Below are positions 1 to 8,000 of a stretch of DNA of 64,000 nt, one piece after another (within the stretch, counting starts at the first letter, position 1; each line of letters begins with the position of its first letter). Source of the DNA: Candidatus Bathyarchaeota archaeon (GTDB taxonomy: Archaea > Thermoproteota > Bathyarchaeia > Bathyarchaeales > Bathycorpusculaceae). The stretch is taken from assembly GCA_013388895.1 (NCBI GenBank), contig JACAEK010000024.1:62001-126000 (forward strand), in the 5' to 3' direction. The notes below the pieces were generated by a model. The model was not told the origin of the DNA and ran no database searches. It saw nothing but the letters and a program-made list of their open reading frames with translations. Made by a program: the position numbers and the translations under genes.

Positions 1-627
1 GCCTTCTGGACACTTTTCGGGATGGATAAGGATTTTTCCGTGGACAAATTTGCGTATATGCATGACATCTTCTGGACATTTGTATTCGCAGACTCGGCAG
101 CATGGACAACGTTCCTTTTCAACATCTATTTTGACTTGAAGCTTTTTTCTATCCTTTCTTGATACTGCCTTCAAATCTTCAACCACGTTTCCGTCTGGCG
201 TGAGTCTTGCGATGTGGATTAAGTTTAGTGGACATGCCTCTTCGCATTTTGAATCGCCTACAGGAAATTTGCTTGTGTCCACTTGGATGTCGCGGACCAA
301 TTGCGGAAAGCTTTCCTTCTCTACTACAGATAGAATATGCTCACCGTTGACTGTTACTTTTATGGCTCCGTATGGGCATAATATGTCGCATATTCCGCAA
401 AAGTTACACTTTGTCAAGTCAACGTCCACTGTGGCTTTTTTGGCTTTTTGTCCTTGAATTTTCGTATGTTTCACGAGTTTTATGGCTTCTTTTGGGCAAG
501 CCAGAGTGCAGATTTGACAGCCTACACAATGATCTTTGTTGAGCGAAAGCCTGTAATTTTTTATGTGCAAAATCCATTCTAACGTTAGCGCATTAGCCGT
601 CTCTTGTTTTAATGTTTTTAACGGCAT
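1..627 (-). CDS. polyferredoxin (FwdF-like), 3' end outside window
   Basis: Reading the minus strand from ATG 627 gives an open frame of 209 codons that runs off the window edge. A GGTGGT ribosome-binding site precedes the ATG. The protein carries 4Fe-4S binding motifs in series: CVGCQICTLACP near residue 38, CNFCGICDILCP near residue 85, a CEEACP motif, and CPCCRVCEYKCP near residue 171. This is an iron-sulfur electron-transfer protein with several clusters. Its spacing and sequence resemble FwdF, the polyferredoxin of tungsten formylmethanofuran dehydrogenase. The fwd partners would lie outside the window, so that assignment is an inference and a generic polyferredoxin remains possible. It points in the same direction as the methyltransferase upstream of it but is separated from it by about 85 to 160 bases. 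Confidence 0.75.
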   Translation of the reverse strand, partial: MPLKTLKQETANALTLEWILHIKNYRLSLNKDHCVGCQICTLACPKEAIKLVKHTKIQGQKAKKATVDVDLTKCNFCGICDILCPYGAIKVTVNGEHILSVVEKESFPQLVRDIQVDTSKFPVGDSKCEEACPLNLIHIARLTPDGNVVEDLKAVSRKDRKKLQVKIDVEKERCPCCRVCEYKCPEDVMHIRKFVHGKILIHPEKCPEG

Positions 628-712
628 TCATTAACCACCAAGACATTTAAGCGATTAAAGTGTTGTGTTTAGCAACACATGGTAATGTAGATTGGTTGAA
701 AATGGTAAATTC

Positions 713-790
713 TTAATATAAATGTTGCTTGACGATAACGATTATTCTTCCATCAGGTTTGACGAGTCGGTTTATGATAGTTTTGCGCTA
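713..790 (-). other. in-frame extension beyond the TAG stop of the methyltransferase
   Basis: Directly after the TAG at 790-788 the same frame encodes 23 residues ending at TAA 715-713. They include RLVKPDGRIIVIV, which looks like the post-motif segment (VLKPGGRLVIV) of a class I methyltransferase. The stretch could be a remnant of a second, decayed methyltransferase gene, or a readthrough tail. The sequence alone does not decide between these. Confidence 0.35.
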
Positions 791-1354
791 AGCGTGAAGC
801 AAATCAAAAATGCAGATTGCCACATAGCATTTTAGACCTTCATGTTTCAGGGACACAACTTTCAATTTGGCATTCCGCAGCAGCCTCTCAAATTCTTCTA
901 AGGTGAAGGCCTTTTTCATGCCAGTAACAACAATTGTGGCATTTTCATCTGCAATTCGTTCGATTTCTCTCAGAGTCTTAGTTGGGTTTGGCATGTTTTG
1001 GAGGAGCGTGAAAGCGAAAACGTTTCTAAATACTCTTTCTTTCAGAGGCATGTTATCTACATCGGCCAAAATTAGGTTTACGTTTCGAAACTGTCCTGCA
1101 TGTTTTTTTGCTTCAAGCAGTATTTTTTTAGAAATGTCTAGTCCAATTATTGTTTTTGTTTTGTTTGTGATGTGATTGAATAGTATTCCTGTTCCGCAGC
1201 CTGCATCTAAGACTATGTTGCTTTTGTTGATGGAAACAGCTTCTAATGCCGCCCTAATTTTTGCTGTTTGCTCTTCAGCATATCGCATATCATAAATATG
1301 CGCTGTCAAATCGTAGCGGCGCATTATGCTACGTTTTTTGTTCCATTCACTCAT
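788..1354 (-). CDS. class I SAM-dependent methyltransferase, ends in TAG
   Basis: The 188-residue protein has a Rossmann-type methyltransferase core. It shows motif I VLDAGCGTG near residues 49-57, an acidic loop GLDIS near residue 72, and ADVDNMP near residue 97. The substrate cannot be read from the sequence; the family includes ubiquinone/menaquinone-type and arsenite methyltransferases. It is divergent from nucS with only 24 bases between the starts, so both promoters must overlap the opposing gene. The stop is an amber TAG, and the same frame then stays open for 23 more codons to a TAA (listed separately). Confidence 0.8.
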   Translation of the reverse strand: MSEWNKKRSIMRRYDLTAHIYDMRYAEEQTAKIRAALEAVSINKSNIVLDAGCGTGILFNHITNKTKTIIGLDISKKILLEAKKHAGQFRNVNLILADVDNMPLKERVFRNVFAFTLLQNMPNPTKTLREIERIADENATIVVTGMKKAFTLEEFERLLRNAKLKVVSLKHEGLKCYVAICIFDLLHA

Positions 1355-1378
1355 GGCTAGCCTTCAGAAATCTTATCT

Positions 1379-2209
1379 ATGAACATGTCTTGTAAATCTA
1401 TTGGCGAAACGCAATTGACAAACTACAAATCGTTGCAAGTGTTGGTGAATCCGCAGATTATTGAGGCAGAAAAAGTCGTCAAAGAAGCGGTTTCCCAACG
1501 CAAAACGCTGCTTGTGGTTGGCAATTGCTGGGTATACTATCTTGGCAGAGCAAAGTCAAAACTTGATCCTGGCGAACGCATATTAATGATTAAGGAGGAC
1601 GGTTCGCTTCTTGTTCACCGTTCAGTCAGTTACGAACCTGTTAATTGGCAACCGCCTGGCTGTATTTTCCACGTACAGGCTAAGGATAACGTGTTGGAGA
1701 TTCGGGCAGTGAGACAGAAGCCAGCGGAATCTGTTAAAGTGTTTTTTGACAACATTCAATTAATTTCGGCTTTGAGCCTCGTAGATTCCGGGAAATTCTC
1801 TCTTTATGCCAGCGAGGAGGACATGCAGAAAGCAATTTTAACTGAGCCTTCGCTTTTGGAGGAAGGTTTCAAGATTATCAGTTATGAGAAGAAGGTGGAG
1901 CCTGGTTTCGTAGATGTTTATGGGTTAGATAAGGACGGAAGACTAGTGATTGTGGAAATCAAACGGAAAACGGCGAGAAAAAATGCAGCCATTCAGCTTG
2001 CCAAATACATTGAAGCCATAAAAAGCAAAGCACACCGAGAAATGCGAGGCGTTCTCGTGGCGCCGAATATCGCGAAAGACATGCAAAGACTGCTGACAAC
2101 ACTTGGGTTAGAGTTTAAGGCGTTAGACCCCAGAAAATGTGCTGAAATTCTAAAAAGGTCGGAAGAGAAAAAATTAGAGGCGTTTTTCAAAGAAGAAATT
2201 AGTCCTTGA
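1379..2209 (+). CDS. nucS: endonuclease NucS
   Basis: The 276-residue protein matches the archaeal NucS/EndoMS family, which acts on mismatched or branched DNA with the sliding clamp. The N-terminal half (about residues 1-130) is the DNA-binding, dimerising domain, with GNCWVYYLGRA near residues 48-58 and WQPPGC near residue 91. The C-terminal half is a RecB-like nuclease core, with EPGFVDVYG near residue 178 and the catalytic VIVEIKRK near residue 190, followed by QLAKYIEAI. The length is normal for the family. ATG 1379 or the second ATG at 1385 could be used; there is no clear ribosome-binding site, so a leaderless transcript is likely. Confidence 0.93.
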   Translation: MNMSCKSIGETQLTNYKSLQVLVNPQIIEAEKVVKEAVSQRKTLLVVGNCWVYYLGRAKSKLDPGERILMIKEDGSLLVHRSVSYEPVNWQPPGCIFHVQAKDNVLEIRAVRQKPAESVKVFFDNIQLISALSLVDSGKFSLYASEEDMQKAILTEPSLLEEGFKIISYEKKVEPGFVDVYGLDKDGRLVIVEIKRKTARKNAAIQLAKYIEAIKSKAHREMRGVLVAPNIAKDMQRLLTTLGLEFKALDPRKCAEILKRSEEKKLEAFFKEEISP

Positions 2210-2311
2210 TGTGTAGAATGGAACTCCCACAATATATGGGATACGCACAAAAAAAGAAGCAGAGGTTTGCATCAGCGGTTAATTGTGCTTCGATTTTTCC
2301 CGCAGGCATGT

Positions 2312-2659
2312 CTAAAGCCAAAGTCCAATCACTGCAAATCCAATCAGTGCTAGTATTACAGCAACAACTACAAAGATTATTACAGCAACCAAGGCTATTC
2401 CAAAGGACATTATCCATCCGCAGTCAAAGAAGTGCTTAATCAACGCAAGCCAAATTATGAACATGATAACCGCTGCAACTAAACCAGAGAAAAAAGTCCC
2501 AACAGCGACGCCGACGAAGGTTCCCAAGAGAGCTATCCAAATTGCGTCAGTGAACTTTGCCTTTTCTTTGCCGACAAGTGCTCTTCCAGAAAGCCACAGT
2601 GCAGGAGAGATTATTATCGTGTTTATGACAATGCTAATTAACAAGCCAACCCAATCCAT
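2312..2659 (-). CDS. small integral membrane protein of unknown function
   Basis: The 115-residue protein is almost entirely hydrophobic, with about four membrane segments and a short basic loop, GRALVGKEKAKF, near residues 26-37. No enzyme motif is visible. The start at 2659 is supported by GGAGG nine bases upstream. It is convergent with nucS and leaves about 100 bases between the two stops. The function is not recognised. The strong ribosome-binding site and membrane pattern argue that it is a real gene. Confidence 0.7.
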   Translation of the reverse strand: MDWVGLLISIVINTIIISPALWLSGRALVGKEKAKFTDAIWIALLGTFVGVAVGTFFSGLVAAVIMFIIWLALIKHFFDCGWIMSFGIALVAVIIFVVVAVILALIGFAVIGLWL

Positions 2660-2766
2660 ATCATTAATCCTCCATTTGCACCATTTTATCCAAATTGGCT
2701 TTTAAGCTTACCTTTATTAGAAATACAGCAGCCGCTCAATCCTCGTAGTATCATATATACAAACTA

Positions 2767-3045
2767 TCACAAATCAGGCTTTTCCCATGTTTCCAGTACT
2801 TCTTGTATTGCTTTTGCTTTGGGAGAATCGTTGAGTCTGCACAGCCGAACTCTTCCATAAAGCCTAATCTGAACAACACCATTGTTTTCGAGAATCCTCA
2901 GATGCGTAACAGTGGCGCCATAGTTTATGCCCAGCCTGTTTGCAATGTCAGAAATGTTGAGCTGACCTAGCTGCAGCAGAATTTTCAAGATTCTCATTCT
3001 TACCTTTGAACAGAAAACATCTTCTAATCTGTCGCTCTTATTCAT
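2767..3045 (-). CDS. ArsR-like winged-helix transcription regulator
   Basis: The 92-residue protein is a single winged-helix domain. Residues 12-40 (SKVRMRILKILLQLGQLNISDIANRLG) form the first helices, and residues 41-60 (INYGATVTHLRILENNGVVQ) form the recognition helix and start of the wing. This pattern is typical of small archaeal ArsR/MarR-type repressors. No metal-binding cysteine pair is evident; the only cysteines are at residues 12 and about 69. Two copies of GAAAGCAAATTT lie 100-140 bases upstream of its start and may belong to its control region. Target genes cannot be inferred. Confidence 0.75.
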   Translation of the reverse strand: MNKSDRLEDVFCSKVRMRILKILLQLGQLNISDIANRLGINYGATVTHLRILENNGVVQIRLYGRVRLCRLNDSPKAKAIQEVLETWEKPDL

Positions 3046-3147
3046 CGTCGTTTCCCTCGTTGAAACTGGGTGAGCTTGACAAATCAGCCTTCACGCGACA
3101 AACTTAGAGAGTATATTGTTTAAATGCCAAAAAACGAAATCGTGGGG

Positions 3148-3187
3148 GAAAGCAAATTTCTCTACCGTTTTACGCGAAAGCAAATTT
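3148..3187. repeat. direct repeat of GAAAGCAAATTT, operator candidate
   Basis: The 12-base word GAAAGCAAATTT occurs at 3148-3159 and again at 3176-3187, with a start-to-start spacing of 28 bases. It lies upstream of the TATA-like stretch (about 3111-3123) that would serve the winged-helix regulator starting at 3045. The spacing is near three helical turns, as for paired regulator sites. Confidence 0.35.
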
Positions 3188-3309
3188 GTCAAGCCCTCAG
3201 AATAGCACTGGCTTCTACAGTTTAAAAAGTGACGACGAACCGACGTAATTAACCAGTGGAGAGATCAGTTAAAGTGAACCGAATTAACTAAGCAGATCGT
3301 TTAGAGAAG

Positions 3310-4580
3310 TTAGAGACCAGCCATTATTTTCTTTGCTCTGTGTTTCAATATTGGAACGCCAACTGTTGCAATTATCGCTGTGGTCAAAATTACTATTACT
3401 GCAAGGTTGATGTAGTAAGGTGCCAGTCTTTCGAAGATTGGGCCAGCTTCTGGATATTTTGTTGGATCAGCAGCATACTCGGCAGCATATTGTAGTGGTA
3501 GAGTCGCCAACACGGCAGCGGCTAAGCCCCTTGTAAGCAGCACAGTCATCAATGCCCTTTCTTCAGTTAATTGACTGCGAACTGTTGATAAGGCGACGGC
3601 GCCGAATCTAGTTATAAGCAATATTAGTGACAGGAGTATTCCAACCACCATTATAGTTATGTCGCCTATTGTGACTATCATACCAATGTAAACAAAAAAG
3701 AACGTCCTCAGCAAAAAGGCAATTTCCGACTCAAATCTTTTAAGTCCACCGTCAACAGCCATGTTTGCTGGACGCTCCATTCTGAGCATCTTATAAACTT
3801 CCTTTTCGTTGCCCAACACAATGCCAAAAAGCAAAGAACAAAGAGGGCCACTTCCGCCCAAAAATTCTGAAAATGCATAGACCAAAAGCACTACAGCCAA
3901 AGTTAGCATGTAAGCATAAGACGTCTTGGATATGCGTTTCAACATGCTGATCCAAATAAAGCCGAAGATTACTCCAAGCACAGCACCTATTGAAAATCTA
4001 CTTGCTATAGATTGACCAATAGTTGTCAAATCGACAGTTCCGCTCAACATTATTTCAATGATTACTAAGGAAAAAACTATGCACAAAATGTCTGTGAGCG
4101 CAGATTCCAAGCTTAAGACAGTTGAGCATTTTTCGCTTATTTTAATTCGTGAAGCCAAAGCAATTATTGCGATGCTGCTGCTGCCTCCAAAAATTGTCCC
4201 AAAAAAAAAACGGAATACAAGGGTGGCGTACCTGGGACGACGATGTACATCATGAATAAGCTAGTTACACTCACGTTCAACGCGAAACCAACTACTGCCA
4301 AAACTGTAGCCCTTGGGCTTTCGGCAAAAACTCGGTAAATGTTCATAGCCATCCCACCATCAAACAATATGAAAACCAAAGCCAAAGCAGCCAAATACGG
4401 AGCAAGACTGATTATTGAACTAGTGTTGATCAAGCCTGTTACAGGTCCGATAAGTATGCCGAGAACTATCAAGAACATCATGTCAGGAAAGCCTGTCCGC
4501 TCAAAAAAATAGTTCGCTAAAAAACCTATTACGATTACTCCGCCAGCCACTATTAGGGCAAAGGTAACTGGATCTAGCAA
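3310..4580 (-). pseudogene. CPA-type Na+/H+ antiporter, frameshifted at an A10 run
   Basis: Two adjacent frames, 4580-4164 and 4158-3310, together make one cation/proton antiporter of about 420 residues with about a dozen membrane segments. The N-terminal part (MLDPVTFALIVAGGV) has the usual first helices. The second part contains SLESALTDILC and the inner helices. The break falls in ten consecutive A at 4201-4210. One more base there would join ...YSVFFFGTIFGGSSS directly to IAIIALASRIKIS and restore the conserved helix. As written, the first frame ends in a false tail. This is either a true frameshift (inactive gene or slippage site) or a homopolymer sequencing error. The second possibility is quite likely. 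Confidence 0.75.
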
Positions 4581-4967
4581 ATCTTAACACGTCCTTAGAA
4601 TTTGCACTTTAGCTTAAAGAATTTTCGCTAAAAACCTAAAGATCAAAACCTTACGTATCTTCTCGAAAAATTGAAACAGTGCCCTCCGCAAATCTTTTAG
4701 CAAAACGTGATGGAAAAATGGGGACTTTTGGTTTTATGTTGCCGCCTTTTCACTTCGTTTTCTTTGTTTTCCCCTTTTTCTTCTTTGTTTTTGTTCCAGC
4801 CACGATTGTGACCTCAAATACATATTCTAAGCAATTTCTATAAAAGATTTTCCATTCACTCAGAATATTAGCGAGTTTTCCGAAAATCTGTCAAAGTATA
4901 GTCAATAATTGGTCTTTGGCAGTTTTTTGGGGAAGAAGGCGCTATTGATGGTTGTTTCGAACTAGGT
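4581..4967. other. 387-base region without a conventional gene
   Basis: Apart from the lysine-rich micro-ORF at 4651-4803 and its promoter-like TTTTATAG (about 4842-4848), this stretch shows no conventional coding frame, RNA gene or repeat. The pyrimidine-rich plus strand at 4741-4800 is simply the complement of the lysine codons. Confidence 0.5.
4651..4803 (-). CDS. lysine-rich micro-ORF (17 residues) with an in-frame TGA and a 32-codon continuation
   Basis: A GTG at 4803 is preceded by GAGGT eight bases upstream and by a TATA-like TTTTATAG about 40 bases upstream. It opens a 17-codon frame, VAGTKTKKKKGKTKKTK, that ends at TGA 4752-4750. The same frame then continues for 32 codons, with PKVPIFPSRFAKRFAEG in the middle, to a TAA at 4653-4651. 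The short basic peptide could be a nucleic-acid-binding microprotein. The tail may be chance or a readthrough product. No family is recognised. Confidence 0.35.
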
Positions 4968-5603
4968 TCACCAGATTTTGTCAACTTTTAGATGGGTCAG
5001 ATATCCAATGATGCCGTATATAGGGATAGATGCGATTTTGATTAGATTTACGATTTCTATCGGAAAACTTGCGTAAGCAAAGACACCTAACAAGAGAAGA
5101 AAAATACTGTAAATTGTTAGCGATTTGAAGTTGTGAAATGTTTCAGTTGTCCTCCATGCCAACTGTGTTCCAGAGAACAACAGCCAAATCAGCAATGGAG
5201 CGAATAACAAAATGGCATATTTCTTGTACCATGACAAATCCTCAGACTTTCCATTGTTTTTCTTCTTTTTTCGGTAGATTGACGGCAAGTCAGGAAGGAA
5301 ATTGCTGTAGAAGAAAAGCAGCATACCCCATAATGCGGAGTCTAGGGCATTTTCTCTGAAGAAATAAAATGTTATGAATGAATAAAGAAGGCTTGCCGGT
5401 AAAACTATCCATTTAAATATTCTCATCGCAGAGTGAACATGCTCTAGCGTTTCTTCTTCCATACGCCAAACAGGCAGTTTCGACCTAACCTTCCCATTAA
5501 TACTTTTGAATGAGTGTAACACAAAACCATAGGTAGCATTATATAAGCCGGCCATCACACCGTGAATTGCCTTAAAAAACCTTTTCAGTTTTGATTCTTT
5601 CAC
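4968..5603 (-). CDS. multi-pass membrane protein, possibly DUF457/YdjM-like
   Basis: The 211-residue protein has an N-terminal basic cytoplasmic stretch and about five membrane segments. Two polar motifs sit at membrane edges: FLPDLPSIY near residues 102-110 and GYLTHLKVDK near the C-terminus. Conserved Asp and His at such positions recall the DUF457/YdjM family of predicted membrane metal-dependent hydrolases, but the match is weak. A lysine-rich loop (YRKKKKNNGK) separates the second and third membrane segments. It is upstream of and co-oriented with the antiporter, but too distant for translational coupling. Confidence 0.6.
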   Translation of the reverse strand: MKESKLKRFFKAIHGVMAGLYNATYGFVLHSFKSINGKVRSKLPVWRMEEETLEHVHSAMRIFKWIVLPASLLYSFITFYFFRENALDSALWGMLLFFYSNFLPDLPSIYRKKKKNNGKSEDLSWYKKYAILLFAPLLIWLLFSGTQLAWRTTETFHNFKSLTIYSIFLLLLGVFAYASFPIEIVNLIKIASIPIYGIIGYLTHLKVDKIW

Positions 5604-5747
5604 GACACGTAACCACGAACTGATTGTTTTAACGTAATTTAATTCTTTCGTTTTTTGTAACCAGCTTTACATAAACAGGTTTTTGAAATCCGTGCTATCC
5701 TACTTAGACTGCATGGTTTTTGGATAAGACTTATATGGAAACTTTTA

Positions 5748-6011
5748 ATGATGAGCTTAAGAGTGAAAAATGGTTTGCAATATGGAGAATCAAGGTTTCC
5801 AAAGCTTGTAGCCATGATTGGCGGCTTACTAATATTGATTGGGATAGTTCTGATAGGTATGGCTGCCCTAGCCATACTAGGCCTTTTTGATGTGGGCTTT
5901 TTTGATGTAGGCATGCTCTTGGAAAGAAAAAATCTCTTAACGTTTGCCCTTGCAATGGTTGCAACTGGTTTACTTGACACATGCGCGGCAGTTATTATTG
6001 CTCGCTGGTGA
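5748..6011 (+). CDS. small membrane protein, first gene of the permease cassette
   Basis: The 87-residue protein has two membrane segments: residues about 20-46, and a second near the C-terminus after MLLERKNLLT. No family is recognised. A TATA-like ACTTATATGG about 20 bases upstream suggests a leaderless transcript starting near ATG 5748 or 5751. The next gene begins 7 bases after its stop, so it should be co-transcribed with the APC permease. It may be an accessory subunit (inference from position). Confidence 0.65.
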   Translation: MMSLRVKNGLQYGESRFPKLVAMIGGLLILIGIVLIGMAALAILGLFDVGFFDVGMLLERKNLLTFALAMVATGLLDTCAAVIIARW

Positions 6012-6017
6012 AGACCG

Positions 6018-6248
6018 ATGGGAAAAGCTAGAAAAGCAGTTTCGTGGGTTGTCGGTGGAATTCAATGCGGCTTAGGCGGACTATCCGCCGTTCTCGCCTT
6101 CTTAGTCTATGCAAGCACATCACTGCGAGATGCATTAGCAATAACTTTTCAAGAGATGTACCTTTACATGTTTCTGTTACTAGTTTTCAGCATGTTCTCC
6201 ATACTCAGCGGCTTACTCCTCATCCACAGAGAGAAAGACGGGAATTAG
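6018..6248 (+). CDS. small membrane protein, second gene of the permease cassette
   Basis: The 76-residue protein has two hydrophobic helices (about residues 8-30 and 47-68) and ends in a charged tail, HREKDGN. Its stop lies two bases before the permease start at 6251, indicating tight translational linkage. No family is recognised. Size and topology resemble the preceding protein and the one at 7713, so three small two-helix proteins flank a single permease. Confidence 0.65.
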   Translation: MGKARKAVSWVVGGIQCGLGGLSAVLAFLVYASTSLRDALAITFQEMYLYMFLLLVFSMFSILSGLLLIHREKDGN

Positions 6249-6250
6249 AA

Positions 6251-7720
6251 ATGGGAGAAAATCGACTCAAAAGAGAACTTGGACTGCTTCACACGACTAT
6301 GATGGGAATAGGAGGCGCCATCTGCGCCGGCGTTTTCGTAACCTTAGGCTATGCTGCAACTCTCGCAGGCACCGCCCTTATAATTGCCATAGTTTTGTGC
6401 GGAATAATAAACTTGTTCACAATGCTTAGCTACGCTGAACTTGGAGCTGCTTTGCCATCTGCTGGTGGCGAATATACTTTTGCTAAGGCTTCATTCGGCG
6501 GCTTCTTATCATTTGCCACAGGCTGGTTTGAATGGATAAGCAACATGTTTTATGCAGCGTTTTCCGCTGTCGGCTTTACATATCTAATCTCATACGTTAT
6601 TCCAACGATTAATATTCCATTAGTCGCCGTAATCACTGTGGCACTATTCACTGCCATAAACATTAAAGGCGTTAAAGAAACTGGACTAATACAAACGGCA
6701 CTGGTGGCAATTCTGTTAGCTCTTTTAGGCATATTCGTTTTTTGGGGCTTCTACACCACTCAAGCGGCAGCACCTATAATAATTGAGTCTCCTGGAGGAT
6801 TCTTGGGAGTGCTCAAGGCATCAGCTTTCATATTCGTAGTGTATCTAGGCGGAGAAGCTATTGCAGTTGCACAGGCAGAAGTTAAGAATCCGGAAAAAAC
6901 TATTCCGCGGGCAATACTGTTAAGTTGTTTTATACTGATTTTCATTTATACAACAATCGCTTTCGTCATATTTAGAATAGTGCCTCCAGAGAGCCTAGCT
7001 GGTCAATCATCGCCTTTGGCTTATGTTGCTGAGCAGTTTATGGGACCATTAGGCGTTGGCATGATTACGATTGCTGGAATCATTGCAGCCTTGTCTTCAG
7101 TTAACACTTCCACCATGGCTCATTCAAGAGTTGCTTATGCCTTAGCCAGAGACGGCTATTTTCCCAAAAGCTTCTTCTCTCTTCACGGTCGCTTCTACAC
7201 ACCTTTCATAGCAGTTTTAATCGGTTCAATTCTTACAGCAGCGTTTGCCGCAACTGGAATTGTGAATTTTGTCACGTATGCCACTGACTTTGGCTTCATA
7301 ATAGGCTTCATCTTCGTTAATCTTTCGTTGATGAGGCTGCGGAGAGACAAGCCAGAATTGTATCGCCCGTTCAAGGTTCCGCTTTATCCGTTGACGCCCG
7401 TTTTGGGAATAGCCACTTCGTTGTTGTTGCTTTTCTTTTTAGACCCGGGCACATTGCTGATAGGTTTGGAGCTGTTTATCTTTGGAATTATAGCCTACTA
7501 CATAAGAATGGTGGGGTACTACCGGATGTATCATGCGTTTGGTGGAATAAATTTCGGGATCAGCGCTTTTCTGGCATTGGTTGCCTATCTGATAATGTCG
7601 AATTCAACGATGATACCTTTATCTCCAGATATCATGCGGCTATTTTTTGCCATTGCAGCGTTTACTAGTATAATTTATTTGGCTGCTGGCTTACTTAATG
7701 TTACAAGGAAATATGAGTGA
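6251..7720 (+). CDS. APC-superfamily amino acid permease
   Basis: The 489-residue protein is a 12-14 segment transporter of the amino acid-polyamine-organocation superfamily. The N-terminus has the substrate-binding loop GIGGAICAGVF near residues 20-30, the family's unwound first helix (usually GxG-rich). It also has GGEYTFAKASFGGF near residue 75 and the cytoplasmic motif PEKTIPRAI near residue 217. The start ATG 6251 is chosen because homologous sequence begins there; the frame is open further upstream but only as an overlap with the previous gene. The substrate is unknown. It would act in the cytoplasmic membrane, probably as an amino acid importer. Confidence 0.9.
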   Translation: MGENRLKRELGLLHTTMMGIGGAICAGVFVTLGYAATLAGTALIIAIVLCGIINLFTMLSYAELGAALPSAGGEYTFAKASFGGFLSFATGWFEWISNMFYAAFSAVGFTYLISYVIPTINIPLVAVITVALFTAINIKGVKETGLIQTALVAILLALLGIFVFWGFYTTQAAAPIIIESPGGFLGVLKASAFIFVVYLGGEAIAVAQAEVKNPEKTIPRAILLSCFILIFIYTTIAFVIFRIVPPESLAGQSSPLAYVAEQFMGPLGVGMITIAGIIAALSSVNTSTMAHSRVAYALARDGYFPKSFFSLHGRFYTPFIAVLIGSILTAAFAATGIVNFVTYATDFGFIIGFIFVNLSLMRLRRDKPELYRPFKVPLYPLTPVLGIATSLLLLFFLDPGTLLIGLELFIFGIIAYYIRMVGYYRMYHAFGGINFGISAFLALVAYLIMSNSTMIPLSPDIMRLFFAIAAFTSIIYLAAGLLNVTRKYE

Positions 7721-8000
7721 GAAAGGAATGACAGAAGAGAACGAGAAAGAGCTTCTGAAAAACACGATAGAAGAAGAGAGGGTGCAGCTTTGCAAGGTGG
7801 TTCGAAGGTTAGGCGCAAAACTGAGCGGATTAATGATAACCTGTGGCTTCATAGTCTTTGCCTTCGGCATCTACCTGCTAATTTCAGCTCCAGACCCAGC
7901 TCTTTCAGCAAGACTTAACCTAATATTCATCAGCGCTTTGGGTTTTGTCGGTGGTTTAAACATGTTGTGTGGTTTGCTGCTTCTCTTAGGAGAAGATTAA
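7713..8000 (+). CDS. small membrane protein, last gene of the permease cassette
   Basis: From ATG 7713, which overlaps the permease stop, the product is 95 residues. It has a charged amphipathic N-terminal region rich in Glu/Lys (about residues 1-33) and two membrane helices (about residues 40-60 and 72-92). ATG 7728, directly after GAAAGGA, is an alternative start. Its last four bases overlap the 3' end of the convergent nreA. No family is recognised. Confidence 0.65.
   Translation: MSEKGMTEENEKELLKNTIEEERVQLCKVVRRLGAKLSGLMITCGFIVFAFGIYLLISAPDPALSARLNLIFISALGFVGGLNMLCGLLLLLGED

Noticed and set aside
2199-2439. Open frames on both strands between nucS and the small membrane gene
   Set aside because: They lack ribosome-binding sites, and most of their length lies across the membrane-protein gene in other frames.
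6044-6250. Longer start for the APC permease
   Set aside because: The upstream codons only overlap the small membrane gene in another frame. Family similarity begins at ATG 6251.
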